In this document: positions 22,175-32,035 of the stretch, one piece after another
Numbering within the stretch: position 1 is the first letter of the stretch
Layout of the letters: each line of letters begins with the position of its first letter
From: JAEUJZ01 sp964460115
Lineage (GTDB): Bacteria > Myxococcota_A > Polyangia > Palsa-1104 > JAEUJZ01
Length of the DNA: 64,000 nucleotides
Assembly (NCBI GenBank): GCA_964460115.1
Contig: CAYWPR010000022.1
Span: forward strand, 1-64,000
Direction of reading: 5' to 3'
Position numbers and translations under genes: made by a program
The notes under the pieces: generated by a model
Seen by the model: the letters and a program-made list of their open reading frames with translations, nothing else
Databases searched by the model: none
What the model was told of the DNA's origin: nothing

Positions 22175-24823
22175 ATGTATAGTCCGGTCGCACCTGCCGT
22201 TGGCGACTTATCGAACGCCGAGGCGAAGGATTTGGCCGCGGCTCAGCCTGTCGCGGAAATCGCGGTGTTGGCACCGGTGCCGGGTCCCTACACGTATGCG
22301 ATTCCTAAAGAGCTTGTCGGTCGGCTGGAACGCGGTACGCGCGTGCTCGTGCCGCTAGGCGGACAAAGCGCCATAGAAGGCGTGGTCTTAGACATTGCGA
22401 ATCAATCTACAGCGATGGCGACAGGCGGCAAAATGCCGACTCGGCTGCGTCCGATTCGCCAGCTTATAGAGGGACCGCCGCTGCCCGCCGAGCTGCTGTC
22501 TCTTGTGCGCTTTGTCGCCGAATATTATCTGGCGCCGATTGGCGAGGCGCTGCGTCTGGCGCTGCCGCCGCACCAGCAAGCCGAGCGGGAATTGTCCATC
22601 GCTTTGACCGAGCCAGGTCAGGCGCTCGGTCGCCAAATCGCGCTGGAAGCGCCGTTATTGCCGCCGGCCGCTGCGGCGCTAACGCCAAATCAGCAGACGG
22701 TGCTATCGGCGCTAAGCACATTGCTCTTGCCTCCGTCGACGTCGCGGCGACAAGGCATTCGCCTTTTGGCCCTAAAACGGGCCCTTTCGGCGCGTCCTAT
22801 TCGCGATCTAATTTCGACGCTGCAGTCTTTGGCGTCGGCCAAACTCGTCGAAATTCACGAGACGCTGCGTTCTAGGGTGCCGCAGAAACAAGAAAATTGG
22901 ATCAGCGTACGAACCGCGGAAACGGACGAAGCCGAAGCCGCTGCCGCTGCCGTCGAACGGTTTTTGGGCCGCTCGGCGACGCGGGCTGCTCTGTGGCGCC
23001 ACCTTTTGCGCTTTGGGCCGCTGCCGCTGTCCGATTTGCGCGAGCTGTCGCCGCGGGCCCCGGCGCTGGTCAAGCAATTGCAAAAGGCCGGGCTTGTCGA
23101 GGTGAGCCCGCGCAGCGTACAGCGCGACCCTTTTGCCGACGCAAACGATGAATCGGCTTTCGCGCTTTCTGCCGATGCGACGCAAGCGGCGTCAACGCCG
23201 CCGAAGCTTACCGTCGAGCAACAAAATGCCTTGGCGCCGATGCTCGCGGCGCTTTCCGGAGGCTACCAAGGGTTTTTGCTGCACGGTGTCACCGGTTCGG
23301 GCAAGACCGAGCTTTACTTAAGGCTGATAGAGGAAGCCCTTTTGCGCGGCAAAAGTGCGCTGGTGCTGGTGCCTGAAATCGCTTTGACCCCGCAGTTGGC
23401 GGCGCGCTTTGTCGCCCGCTTTGGGCCCAAAGTCGCGGTGCTGCATTCGGGATTGACCCCCGGGCAGCGCGCCGATGCCTGGCGCCGCATTTTGCATCAG
23501 CGCGAAGAAGGATGCATTGCGCTTGGACCGCGTTCGGCGCTTTTTGCACCGCTTGGCTCACTTGGCGTGGTCATCGTCGATGAAGAGCACGACGCCTCGT
23601 TCAAGCAGCAGGACGGCGTGCGCTACCACGGCCGCGATGTAGCGCTTTTGCGTGCCCAGCGCGCCGGTGCCGTGGCGGTACTCGGGTCGGCGACTCCCTC
23701 GCTGGAAGCGCTGGCGCTCAGCCAACGGGGCAAACTTTCGCTTTTGACCTTGTCAAAGCGGGCGACTGGGCTGCCGCTGCCAAAGGTGACGGTCATCGAT
23801 CTGAAACAGCACATCTTGCCCGAGGATCAGGCGCTGCTTGCGTCCCCTTTGGAAAAAGCCCTGGCCGAAACGCTAGGTGCCGGAGAACAGGCGCTGCTTT
23901 TTCTCAATCGCCGCGGCTACGCGACCTTTCTTTTGTGCAAAAGCTGCGGCCACCGACTGGAGTGCCGGCACTGCGCCGTGACCCTGACCTGGCACAAAGC
24001 GCGCGAACGTCTGCTTTGCCACTACTGCGGATATAGCGAAGCGCCCACGGAAATCTGCCCGGTATGTAATGCTGCTGCGGTGACTCGGCTGGGCCTAGGC
24101 ACCGAAAAGCTAGTCGAGCAGATCACCGCGCGCTTTCCCGCGGCGCGGGTGGCGCGTCTGGATCGCGACACTTCGACGCAGCTTGGGCCGCTCTTATCGG
24201 CCATGCATCGGCGCGAAATCGACATTCTGATAGGCACCCAAATGCTTGCCAAAGGCCACGACTTTCCGGGTGTGACCTTGGTCGGCGTGGTTTTGGCCGA
24301 CACCGGCATGGGATTGCCCGATTTTCGCGCCGGAGAGCGCACCTTTCAGCTTCTGGCCCAGGTTGCTGGCCGGGCCGGACGACAGGAGCGGCCCGGCCGC
24401 GTGCTGATCCAAACCTTTAATCCCGATCATCCGGCGGTACAGTGCGCCGTCGAGCACGACTACGCTCGATTTGCCGAGGCCGAGCTGGCTGCGCGCGAGG
24501 CGCTTGGTTATGCGCCGGCGATGCGCATTGGGCTTTTGCGTATTGACGGACCGGATCCCTTGCAAGTGCGCAAAAGCGCCGAGGCGGTTGCCGAGAGACT
24601 GCGCCAGGAAATTACGCGCCTCCATTTGCCAGTCCAGGCGCAAGGCCCCGCTGAGGCGCCGCTGTCGCGTCTGAAGGGGCGCACGCGCTGGCAAATTATG
24701 GTCCGCGCCCCAAGCAGCCAAATGCTGCGCACGACGCTGTGGGCGGCGCTAAATACCACGGCCGTGCAGAGCCGCCGCGGCGTGCGCATTTCCGCGGACG
24801 TCGATCCCACCTCTACGCTGTAA
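22175..24823 (+). CDS. priA: PriA, primosomal replication restart helicase
   Basis: PriA reloads the replicative helicase at stalled forks. The 882-residue protein has the N-terminal 3'-DNA-binding domain (VLAPVPGPYTYAIP, RVLVPLG), a superfamily 2 helicase with Walker A GVTGSGKTE near residue 370 and the DEEHDASFKQ box, the eight-cysteine zinc module (CKSCGH, CRHC, CHYCGY, CPVC) between the RecA-like lobes, and motif VI VAGRAGRQ. The start chosen is the ATG at MYSPVAPAVGDL; upstream codons are not conserved-looking and would overlap the STAND gene. Length is above the usual 730 mainly because of an enlarged linker after the DNA-binding domain. Confidence 0.95.
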   Translation: MYSPVAPAVGDLSNAEAKDLAAAQPVAEIAVLAPVPGPYTYAIPKELVGRLERGTRVLVPLGGQSAIEGVVLDIANQSTAMATGGKMPTRLRPIRQLIEGPPLPAELLSLVRFVAEYYLAPIGEALRLALPPHQQAERELSIALTEPGQALGRQIALEAPLLPPAAAALTPNQQTVLSALSTLLLPPSTSRRQGIRLLALKRALSARPIRDLISTLQSLASAKLVEIHETLRSRVPQKQENWISVRTAETDEAEAAAAAVERFLGRSATRAALWRHLLRFGPLPLSDLRELSPRAPALVKQLQKAGLVEVSPRSVQRDPFADANDESAFALSADATQAASTPPKLTVEQQNALAPMLAALSGGYQGFLLHGVTGSGKTELYLRLIEEALLRGKSALVLVPEIALTPQLAARFVARFGPKVAVLHSGLTPGQRADAWRRILHQREEGCIALGPRSALFAPLGSLGVVIVDEEHDASFKQQDGVRYHGRDVALLRAQRAGAVAVLGSATPSLEALALSQRGKLSLLTLSKRATGLPLPKVTVIDLKQHILPEDQALLASPLEKALAETLGAGEQALLFLNRRGYATFLLCKSCGHRLECRHCAVTLTWHKARERLLCHYCGYSEAPTEICPVCNAAAVTRLGLGTEKLVEQITARFPAARVARLDRDTSTQLGPLLSAMHRREIDILIGTQMLAKGHDFPGVTLVGVVLADTGMGLPDFRAGERTFQLLAQVAGRAGRQERPGRVLIQTFNPDHPAVQCAVEHDYARFAEAELAAREALGYAPAMRIGLLRIDGPDPLQVRKSAEAVAERLRQEITRLHLPVQAQGPAEAPLSRLKGRTRWQIMVRAPSSQMLRTTLWAALNTTAVQSRRGVRISADVDPTSTL

Positions 24824-24855
24824 GCGCGGCGAAGGCATGCTATAAGCCAAAGGTC

Positions 24856-26100
24856 ATGAACGAGACGGACCTTGGCCTAGAGCTGACGCGGCTTTTGCAA
24901 GGCGGGGGCGCGCAGATTGCCTGGGCCTACCTCGTCGCTTTTATCGCCGGGGTTTTTACCAGCCTGACTCCGTGCGTCTATCCGCTGATTCCGATTACTG
25001 TTGGGCTTTTTGGCGCTCGTGAAGAAAAGACGACGCGCCTTTTTGCGCTTTTTTTGGCGGCTTGCTACGTCGGTGGCATCGCCGTCATGTATTCGGCGCT
25101 GGGCGTTATCGTGGGCCTAGGCGGCGGGCAATTTGGCGCGTTTATGGCCAGCAAAGCGGTCATGTTGCCGGTCGCGCTGTTTTTTATCGCCATGTCGATT
25201 TCGATGTTTGGCGGCTTCGAGCTGGCCCTGCCAAGCGGCCTGCAGACGCGGCTGAGTAGCGTTGGCGGCAAGGGGGCGGCGGGAGCGTTTTTGATGGGAC
25301 TTGTCGCCGGCCTTGTCGCGGCACCGTGTACCGGACCGCCGCTGGCGGCGCTTTTGGTATTTGTCGGAACGCAAAAGTCGGTGGTGCTGGGTGGTTCGTT
25401 GCTGTTCGTCTATGCCTTGGGCATGGGCGTACTTTTTTTCGTCATCGCCGGCTTTGCGCTGAACTTGCCGAAATCGGGCCCGTGGATGGATGCGGTCAAA
25501 AGCGCTTTCGGCGTGGTCATGCTGGTGGCGGCGCTTTATTTTTTGCGCAGCATCATTTCGCCGCTGCGCGTCTATGGCCGTCCACAGTTGTCGTTTCTGG
25601 GCTTGCATGCGGCGGCGCTAATTGCCGGGGCGGTCATCGGCGGGCTGCATTTGTCTTTTGGCAGCGGCATTTCGAAAACCCTGCGCAAAGCACTCGGCGT
25701 GCTGCTTTTGACCTTGGGCTTTTACGGCGGCATCGCTTGGCTTTTGACTCCCAAGCACGAACTTTTCTGGTCCGTCGATGAAGCGCAAGCGGTGGCCATC
25801 GCCCAAAAAGAACATCGGCCGCTGCTTATCGACTTTCGCGCCGAGTGGTGTGCTCCCTGCAAAAAATTTGAAGTCGAGACCTTTGCCGACCCGGCGGTGC
25901 GCGCCGAGCTGTCGCGCTTCGTGCTGCTGAAGATCGACTGCACCGACGGCGACGATCGCAGCGAACAATTGATGAACAAGTACAACTCGAAGGTTTTGCC
26001 GTCCGTGCTTATCTATAACGGACGAAGCGAACCCGTCGTGAAGATCAGCGAGTGGGTGGCAGCCGATAAGTTGCTTCCCATCTTGCAACAAACTCGTTAA
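24856..26100 (+). CDS. dsbD: DsbD-type thiol:disulfide interchange protein
   Basis: DsbD moves reducing power from cytoplasmic thioredoxin across the membrane for cytochrome c maturation and disulfide repair. The 414-residue protein starts directly with the transmembrane DsbD/CcdA domain, whose two redox cysteines are seen in SLTPCVYPLIP and AAPCTGPPLA, eight hydrophobic helices in all, followed by a thioredoxin-like periplasmic domain with active site WCAPCKK. The N-terminal immunoglobulin-like domain of E. coli DsbD is missing, as in many CcdA-thioredoxin fusions. It could serve the c-type cytochromes of the respiratory operon at the start of the window. Confidence 0.9.
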   Translation: MNETDLGLELTRLLQGGGAQIAWAYLVAFIAGVFTSLTPCVYPLIPITVGLFGAREEKTTRLFALFLAACYVGGIAVMYSALGVIVGLGGGQFGAFMASKAVMLPVALFFIAMSISMFGGFELALPSGLQTRLSSVGGKGAAGAFLMGLVAGLVAAPCTGPPLAALLVFVGTQKSVVLGGSLLFVYALGMGVLFFVIAGFALNLPKSGPWMDAVKSAFGVVMLVAALYFLRSIISPLRVYGRPQLSFLGLHAAALIAGAVIGGLHLSFGSGISKTLRKALGVLLLTLGFYGGIAWLLTPKHELFWSVDEAQAVAIAQKEHRPLLIDFRAEWCAPCKKFEVETFADPAVRAELSRFVLLKIDCTDGDDRSEQLMNKYNSKVLPSVLIYNGRSEPVVKISEWVAADKLLPILQQTR

Positions 26101-26112
26101 AAAAGTTCGCGC

Positions 26113-26466
26113 ATGGCGAAACGCTTACGTACAGAAGTTCAAGTTCCGCCTCGTCAGGCCATTGCTCAGGTGCTGACCGAGCTTGAGGAAATCTGTAAGC
26201 GCATCGGCGTCCGCCTGACCTACGAAGCCATCGGCGGTGAGCTCGGCTCAGGTGGGCTGTGCAAGGTCAAAGGGCAGTGGCGGGCCATTTTTGACAAACG
26301 CACCACTCCGTCCGAGCGGGTGGCTTTGCTGTTGCCTTTGATTTCGCGCTTTCCTATCGATGATGTGCAGCTGTCCGAGCCCGTGCGCGAACTTTTCATG
26401 CGCCTGCGCGGGACCGCATCCGATGCGCCGCCGCCTGCTGCCGCCGCGTCCAGCACCGCCCCGTGA
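26113..26466 (+). CDS. small conserved-looking protein of unknown function
   Basis: I do not recognise the family. The 117-residue product has a mostly helical first part (QAIAQVLTELEEICKRIG), a small glycine-rich central segment (GGELGSGGLCKVKGQW), a FDKRTTPSERVALLLPLI stretch and a Pro/Ala/Ser-rich tail. There is no signal peptide and a single Cys. It lies 12 bases after dsbD, and its stop overlaps the GTG start of the helicase gene by four bases, so all three are probably co-transcribed. Confidence 0.7.
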   Translation: MAKRLRTEVQVPPRQAIAQVLTELEEICKRIGVRLTYEAIGGELGSGGLCKVKGQWRAIFDKRTTPSERVALLLPLISRFPIDDVQLSEPVRELFMRLRGTASDAPPPAAAASSTAP

Positions 26467-28550
26467 GCCACACCGCCCATCCGCTTCATGCCGCCTTGGC
26501 GGATCTATCCGAGGAACAGCGCGCCGTCGTCATGGCGCCGCCCGGCCCGCTTTTGGTTCTGGCCGGAGCCGGCAGCGGCAAAACTCGAGCCTTGACGCAG
26601 CGGGTCGCTTATTTTTTGCACCACGGCGTCGCCTCCGAACGCATTTTGCTTGTCACTTTCACCAATCAGGCGGCGCGGCAGATGATTGCGCGGCTAAGTG
26701 CTCAGGCACCGCGCGCCATCGACGGGCTGTGGGCCGGAACTTTTCATCATCTGGCGGTGCGGGTTCTGCGCCAGCACGGTTTTCTTATCGGTTTGTCGCC
26801 GCGCTTTGTCGTTTTGGACCGCCACGATGCCACCGACCTTTTAAGTAGCTGCCTTTCAGAAAGCCGTTTGCCGCCGGGCTGCACCTGGCCGCGCGCGACG
26901 TTTTTGCAGTCGCTGTTTTCGCTGTCCATAAACGCCGAAAAACCGCTTTTGCAGGTGCTGCTTGAACAAGCGCCGGAATTTGCGGAAATCGCTACAGACT
27001 TAAGCCGCGTCTGTGATCGCTACACGCTGCGCAAGCTCGAGATGGGCTTGTGCGACTTTGACGATTTGCTGCTCGGCTGGCGGCTGCTGCTTTGCGACCA
27101 TCCGGCGCTGCGCGAACAGCAGCGCGAGCAATTTCAGCACCTTTTTATCGACGAATATCAGGACACAAGCCGCGTACAAAGCGCCATTGTCGAGGACATC
27201 GCTCAGGGCTATCGCAGCTTGACAGTGGTCGGCGACGACGGGCAGTCGATTTATCGCTTTCGCGGCGCGGCACTGTCCAATCTGCAAGAATTTCGCGCTC
27301 GCTGGCCCGATGCGCGGGTGCTGCACCTTTCGACGAATTACCGTTCGCAGCCGGCCATTGTGGCGCTGTCCAATCACTCGATTGCGCGCAACGCCGCAGG
27401 GGTTTTGGTGGCGCGCAAACCGATGCGCGCGGCAGCGCAAGAACTCGATTTGCCGCCGCGGCCGTTGGCGCTGCCTGGTGTGGTGGCGTTGCCCGATGCT
27501 CGGCTGCAAGCGGCATTTGTCGCCCAGCGCATCCGCGAGCGGCTGGCCGAGGGCCACGCCCCCACGGATATCGCCGTGCTGTATCGCAGCCACCGCCACG
27601 CTCGCGAGCTGCAAATCGAGCTTTTGCGCTGCGGCATTCCCTACGTGCTGCGCTCGGGACCGCGCATGAGCCAGCAGGCGCACATCAAGGATGCTTTGGG
27701 CTTTTTGCGTCTGTGCCACAATCCTGCAGACCGCTTGGCGTGGGCGCGCGTGCTGCGTCAGATATCGGGCCTGGGCGATACCGGTCGCGGGCGGGTGCTG
27801 CAGGCTTTAGATGATCAGCTTCGGCGCGGCGGGGCGGTTGCGGAGTTGCCTGACTTAAATGATCGAGTTCTGCAACATGCGCGAGGCGACAGCCGGCGCA
27901 GCCTTTTTCGCATGTTTGCGCTTTTGGCCGAGCTGCGCGAGCTTTTGCGCGCTGCCCAAGCCTCGGCCGATACCGTCGAGGCGCTGCCGGGAAAACTGCT
28001 GCACTATGTTTTAGATCGGCATTATCGCGACTACGCAAAGCGCGCTTTTGTCGACGCCGCGCAGCGCATTGCCGATCTGGAAGGACTTTGCGGCCAAAGC
28101 GGCAAGGCGGCGGCCAAAGCCCAAACGCAAGCCTCGCTCGGGCTTGATGCCAAAGACGGATTGCGCGATTTTTTGTTCGAGCACCTCGGCGATGAAGACA
28201 CCGAGAACGCCGCTGCCGCCGGCCACGTCGTTTTGTCGACCATTCACCAGGCCAAAGGGCTGGAATGGCGCGTGGTTTTTTTGCTGTGGCTGTGTGAAGG
28301 CCATTTTCCCGCCGCCGCGGCCTTGGCGGCGCTCGACGGCAACGAGCAAGAACAAGAAGAACGGCGCCTGTTTTATGTCGCGGTCACCCGTGCGCGCGCC
28401 GAGCTTTATTTGTGCTATCCCGCTGCCGCCGCTGCGCATGGCGCGCTGCGGCGCTCGCGTTTTCTCGATGAACTAGAGCAGTCGTCCGTGCACACGCCGC
28501 TCTTTGAACGCTGGGCGGTGCGCACCGACCAGTTCGCGCCACCGGCTTAG
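26463..28550 (+). CDS. UvrD/Rep/PcrA-family DNA helicase
   Basis: A superfamily 1A 3'-5' helicase used in repair or replication restart. The 695-residue protein shows the Q-motif LSEEQRAVV, Walker A AGAGSGKT (about 33-40), TFTNQAA, the DEYQDTS box (motif II), GDDGQSIYRFRGA (motif III), TNYRSQ (motif IV), TIHQAKGLEW (motif V) and VAVTRARAEL (motif VI). The C-terminal Tudor-like tail of UvrD/PcrA is absent or very short, which resembles Rep more than UvrD. The start codon is GTG, inside the stop codon of the preceding gene. Confidence 0.93.
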   Translation: MSHTAHPLHAALADLSEEQRAVVMAPPGPLLVLAGAGSGKTRALTQRVAYFLHHGVASERILLVTFTNQAARQMIARLSAQAPRAIDGLWAGTFHHLAVRVLRQHGFLIGLSPRFVVLDRHDATDLLSSCLSESRLPPGCTWPRATFLQSLFSLSINAEKPLLQVLLEQAPEFAEIATDLSRVCDRYTLRKLEMGLCDFDDLLLGWRLLLCDHPALREQQREQFQHLFIDEYQDTSRVQSAIVEDIAQGYRSLTVVGDDGQSIYRFRGAALSNLQEFRARWPDARVLHLSTNYRSQPAIVALSNHSIARNAAGVLVARKPMRAAAQELDLPPRPLALPGVVALPDARLQAAFVAQRIRERLAEGHAPTDIAVLYRSHRHARELQIELLRCGIPYVLRSGPRMSQQAHIKDALGFLRLCHNPADRLAWARVLRQISGLGDTGRGRVLQALDDQLRRGGAVAELPDLNDRVLQHARGDSRRSLFRMFALLAELRELLRAAQASADTVEALPGKLLHYVLDRHYRDYAKRAFVDAAQRIADLEGLCGQSGKAAAKAQTQASLGLDAKDGLRDFLFEHLGDEDTENAAAAGHVVLSTIHQAKGLEWRVVFLLWLCEGHFPAAAALAALDGNEQEQEERRLFYVAVTRARAELYLCYPAAAAAHGALRRSRFLDELEQSSVHTPLFERWAVRTDQFAPPA

Positions 28551-28576
28551 AATCCTGCAGCTATACTGACGCGGCC

Positions 28577-31500
28577 ATGTCAAATGCGTTTTCCGGCCGT
28601 AAGTTCAAGCGAGTTTTGGTTGCCAATCGCAGCGAGATCGCCATTCGCGTCTTTCGCGCCTGCGCCGAGCTTGGCATTCGCACGCTGGGCGTGATTAGCA
28701 AAGAAGACAAGGCGGCGCTGCACCGCTACAAAGCCGACGAGACCTATAAACTCAATGAACATCTAGGGCCGATCGAGGCGTATCTAGACATTCCGGGCAT
28801 CATCGATATTGCCGTGCGCCACGGCGCCGATGCCATTCATCCCGGCTACGGTTTTTTGTCGGAAAATCCGGCCTTTGCACGCGCTTGCGCCGACGCCGGA
28901 ATTGTTTTTATAGGTCCGCCTCCGGACGTGCTGGAGCTGATGGGCGACAAAACGGCCGCTCGGCAAAAAGCGGCAGAGCTCGGCATTGCCGTGGTGCCGG
29001 GCAGCGGCGTACTGGCCGATGCCGACGCTGCGGCGGCATTTGCCGCCTCAGTCGCTTACCCGGTCATTTTGAAGGCTTCTTTTGGCGGCGGTGGCCGCGG
29101 TATGCGCATTTGCCGAGACGAGGCCGAGCTGCGTTCCTTCTTTGCGCAGGCGGAACGCGAAGCCCGCGCGGCCTTTGGACGAGGCGAAGTCTTTTTAGAA
29201 AAATTCATCGAACATCCCAAGCACATCGAAGTGCAAATTCTGGCCGACGCTCACGGCCACACCGTGCACCTTTATGAGCGCGATTGCTCGGTGCAGCGCC
29301 GCCATCAAAAAGTGGTCGAAGTGGCGCCGGCACCACGCCTGGATCCGGCGGCGCGCGGACTTTTATGCGGCGAGGCCGTGCGTTTGGCGCAGGCCGCTGG
29401 CTATATCAACGCCGGCACGGTCGAATTTTTGGTCGATGGAGACGGCCGCCATTACTTCATCGAAATGAATCCGCGGATTCAGGTCGAGCACACGGTCACC
29501 GAGATGGTCACCGGCATCGACATCGTCAAAAGCCAGATTCGCATCGCCGAAGGCCATCCGCTGTCCAGTCCGGAAATCGGCATCAGTTGCCAGGCCGACG
29601 TCTGGGTGCGTGGCTTTGCCGTGCAGTGCCGCATCACCACCGAGGATCCCGCCAATCAGTTTATTCCCGATTATGGGCGCATCTCGCATTACCGCTCGGC
29701 CGCTGGGTTTGGCATACGCCTGGATGCTGGCACGGCTTTTTCGGGGGCGCTTATCACCCCCTACTATGATTCGTTGCTGGTCAAAGTTTGCGCCCATGCG
29801 CTGACCCTGACCGATGCCTGTCGCAAAATGGATCGCGCGCTGACCGAATGGCGGGTGCGTGGCGTGCGCACCAACATCAAATTTCTGCGCAACGTCGTTC
29901 GCCATCCCAAATTCGTTGCCGGCGAAGTCACGACGCGGTTTTTGGACGAAACTCCCGAGCTTTTGGTGGTCGAAGAAAGCCACGATCGCGCCACGCGCAT
30001 TTTGCAATTTATCGGCGACATCAGCGTCAATGGAAATTCCGAAGTAAAAGGCGAACGCCCGGCAGGGCTAGGGGCACATCGGCCGCCGCTGCCCACTTAT
30101 ACGCAAAGCGCGCCGATTCCGCCGGGCACGCGCGATTTGTGGAAACAACTGGGCAGCCGCGATTTTTGCGCCTGGATTCGCAATGAGCGACGTCTGCTTT
30201 TGACCGACACCACGCTGCGCGATGCCCATCAGTCGCTTTTGGCGACGCGGCTGCGTACTTACGACATGGCCAAAGTGGCACCGGCCATGGCTCAGCATCT
30301 GTCCGGACTGTTCTCGCTTGAGATGTGGGGCGGCGCGACCTTTGACGTGGCGCTGCGCTTTTTGCACGAGGATCCCTGGGAACGGCTGGCGCTTTTGCGC
30401 AAACAGATTCCCAATATTTTGTTTCAAATGCTTTTGCGCGGCGCCAACGCCGTCGGCTACAGCAATTATCCGGACAACGTCGTGCGCCGTTTTATCGAAG
30501 AGGCGGCGCAGACCGGAATCGATCTGTTTCGGGTTTTTGATTCCTTAAACTGGCTGCCCGGAATGCTGCCGGCGCTGGACATGGTGCGACAGAGTGGCGC
30601 ACTGGCCGAAGCGGCAATTTGCTACACCGGCAACATCGACGATCCCAAGCGCGATCGTTATCCCTTGTCCTATTACGTCAATCTGGCCAAAGAGCTACAG
30701 CGGGCCGGCGCGCAAATTTTGTGCATCAAAGACATGGCCGGGCTGTTGCGGCCTTTTGCTGGTCGCAAGCTGATAAAAGCCCTGCGCGAGGCGGTCGATT
30801 TGCCCATACACCTGCACACCCACGACACCGCGGGCGTGCAAGGCGCGACCCTCTTACTGGCCACCGAATCAGAGGTCGATATCGTCGATGTGGCTTTGGG
30901 CGCTCTGTCCGGGCTGACTTCGCAGCCCAATATGGAAAGCATCGTCGCCGCGCTTGCACATCATGAACGTGCCACGGGCCTGGATTTCGCCAAGCTTCTG
31001 GAATTTACCTACTACTGGGAAGAAGTGCGCAACCACTACAGCGCCTTTGAAAGCGGACTAAAAGCCAGCGTCGCCGATGTCTACGTTCATGAAATTCCCG
31101 GTGGGCAGTATTCGAATCTGCGCCCGCAGGCGGAATCGGTCGGAGTCGGCCATCGCATTCCCGAACTCAAGCGCATGTACGGCGTGGTGAACGACATGCT
31201 CGGCGATATCGTCAAAGTGACGCCGTCTTCGAAAATGGTCGGCGATCTGGCGCTGTTCATGCTGACCAATGGTCTTTCGCCGGCCGATGTGCTGGAACGC
31301 GGCCTGGAATTGGCGTTTCCCGATTCGGTGGTTGGCTATTTTGCCGGCGAGATTGGCCAGCCGCAGGGCGGATTTTCGGCCCGCTTGCAGGAAGTAGTCC
31401 TCAAAGGACAAAAAGCCCTTAGCGGCCGTCCCGGCGATTTATTGCCGGCCGTAGACCTTGAAGCGGTGCGCAGCGAGCTAGGCACTAAGATTCGTCGAAC

Positions 31501-32035
31501 GCCCAGCGACACCGACGTGCTCAGCTATCTCATGTATCCCAAGGTGTTTTTGGAATTTGCCGCTTTTGAGCGCAAATACACCAACGTTTCGATGGTGCCC
31601 ACCGACGTGATGTTTTACGGGCTCAAGGTTGGCGAAGAGACCGAAGTCGAAATCGAGCAAGGCAAGACGCTGTTTATCAAGCTCGTGGCGATGAGCGAGC
31701 CCAACGAGCAAGGCATGCGCACTTTGTTTTTCGAGCTGAACGGTCACCCGCGTGAAGCCGAAGTGCACGATCGCCGTTCGGGACGCGAGGCCAAGCTGCG
31801 GCCCAAGGCTGATCGCGACAATTTGCACCATTTGGGCTCGCCGATGCCCGGCACGGTGATCGAGGTCAAAGTGACTCCGGGTCAGCAAGTCAAAGCGCAG
31901 CAAAAGCTGGTTATTATCGAGGCCATGAAGATGGAAATGGCCCTGCCTTCGCCGCTCGACGGCATCGTCAAAGAGGTTTATGTCAAATCCGGTGAGCGCG
32001 TCGATTCCGGCGATCTAGTCATCGTCTTTCACTGA
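28577..32035 (+). CDS. pyc: pyruvate carboxylase
   Basis: Pyruvate carboxylase makes oxaloacetate from pyruvate, bicarbonate and ATP and fills the citric acid cycle. The 1152-residue single chain has the complete order: biotin carboxylase (KRVLVANRSEIAIR at the start, FGGGGRGMR ATP loop, MNPRIQVEHTVTE), the carboxyltransferase domain (LLTDTTLRDAHQSL, METWGG replaced by EMWGGATFD, HLHTHDTAG), the PYC tetramerisation linker and a biotinyl domain with EAMKMEM, biotin on Lys1118. All key motifs are intact. Its stop lies seven bases inside the end of mnmG, which is convergent. Confidence 0.97.
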   Translation: MSNAFSGRKFKRVLVANRSEIAIRVFRACAELGIRTLGVISKEDKAALHRYKADETYKLNEHLGPIEAYLDIPGIIDIAVRHGADAIHPGYGFLSENPAFARACADAGIVFIGPPPDVLELMGDKTAARQKAAELGIAVVPGSGVLADADAAAAFAASVAYPVILKASFGGGGRGMRICRDEAELRSFFAQAEREARAAFGRGEVFLEKFIEHPKHIEVQILADAHGHTVHLYERDCSVQRRHQKVVEVAPAPRLDPAARGLLCGEAVRLAQAAGYINAGTVEFLVDGDGRHYFIEMNPRIQVEHTVTEMVTGIDIVKSQIRIAEGHPLSSPEIGISCQADVWVRGFAVQCRITTEDPANQFIPDYGRISHYRSAAGFGIRLDAGTAFSGALITPYYDSLLVKVCAHALTLTDACRKMDRALTEWRVRGVRTNIKFLRNVVRHPKFVAGEVTTRFLDETPELLVVEESHDRATRILQFIGDISVNGNSEVKGERPAGLGAHRPPLPTYTQSAPIPPGTRDLWKQLGSRDFCAWIRNERRLLLTDTTLRDAHQSLLATRLRTYDMAKVAPAMAQHLSGLFSLEMWGGATFDVALRFLHEDPWERLALLRKQIPNILFQMLLRGANAVGYSNYPDNVVRRFIEEAAQTGIDLFRVFDSLNWLPGMLPALDMVRQSGALAEAAICYTGNIDDPKRDRYPLSYYVNLAKELQRAGAQILCIKDMAGLLRPFAGRKLIKALREAVDLPIHLHTHDTAGVQGATLLLATESEVDIVDVALGALSGLTSQPNMESIVAALAHHERATGLDFAKLLEFTYYWEEVRNHYSAFESGLKASVADVYVHEIPGGQYSNLRPQAESVGVGHRIPELKRMYGVVNDMLGDIVKVTPSSKMVGDLALFMLTNGLSPADVLERGLELAFPDSVVGYFAGEIGQPQGGFSARLQEVVLKGQKALSGRPGDLLPAVDLEAVRSELGTKIRRTPSDTDVLSYLMYPKVFLEFAAFERKYTNVSMVPTDVMFYGLKVGEETEVEIEQGKTLFIKLVAMSEPNEQGMRTLFFELNGHPREAEVHDRRSGREAKLRPKADRDNLHHLGSPMPGTVIEVKVTPGQQVKAQQKLVIIEAMKMEMALPSPLDGIVKEVYVKSGERVDSGDLVIVFH

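Noticed and set aside
27092..27814. Plus-strand frame of about 240 codons inside the helicase gene
   Set aside because: It overlaps conserved helicase motifs in another frame and has no domain or ribosome binding site of its own.
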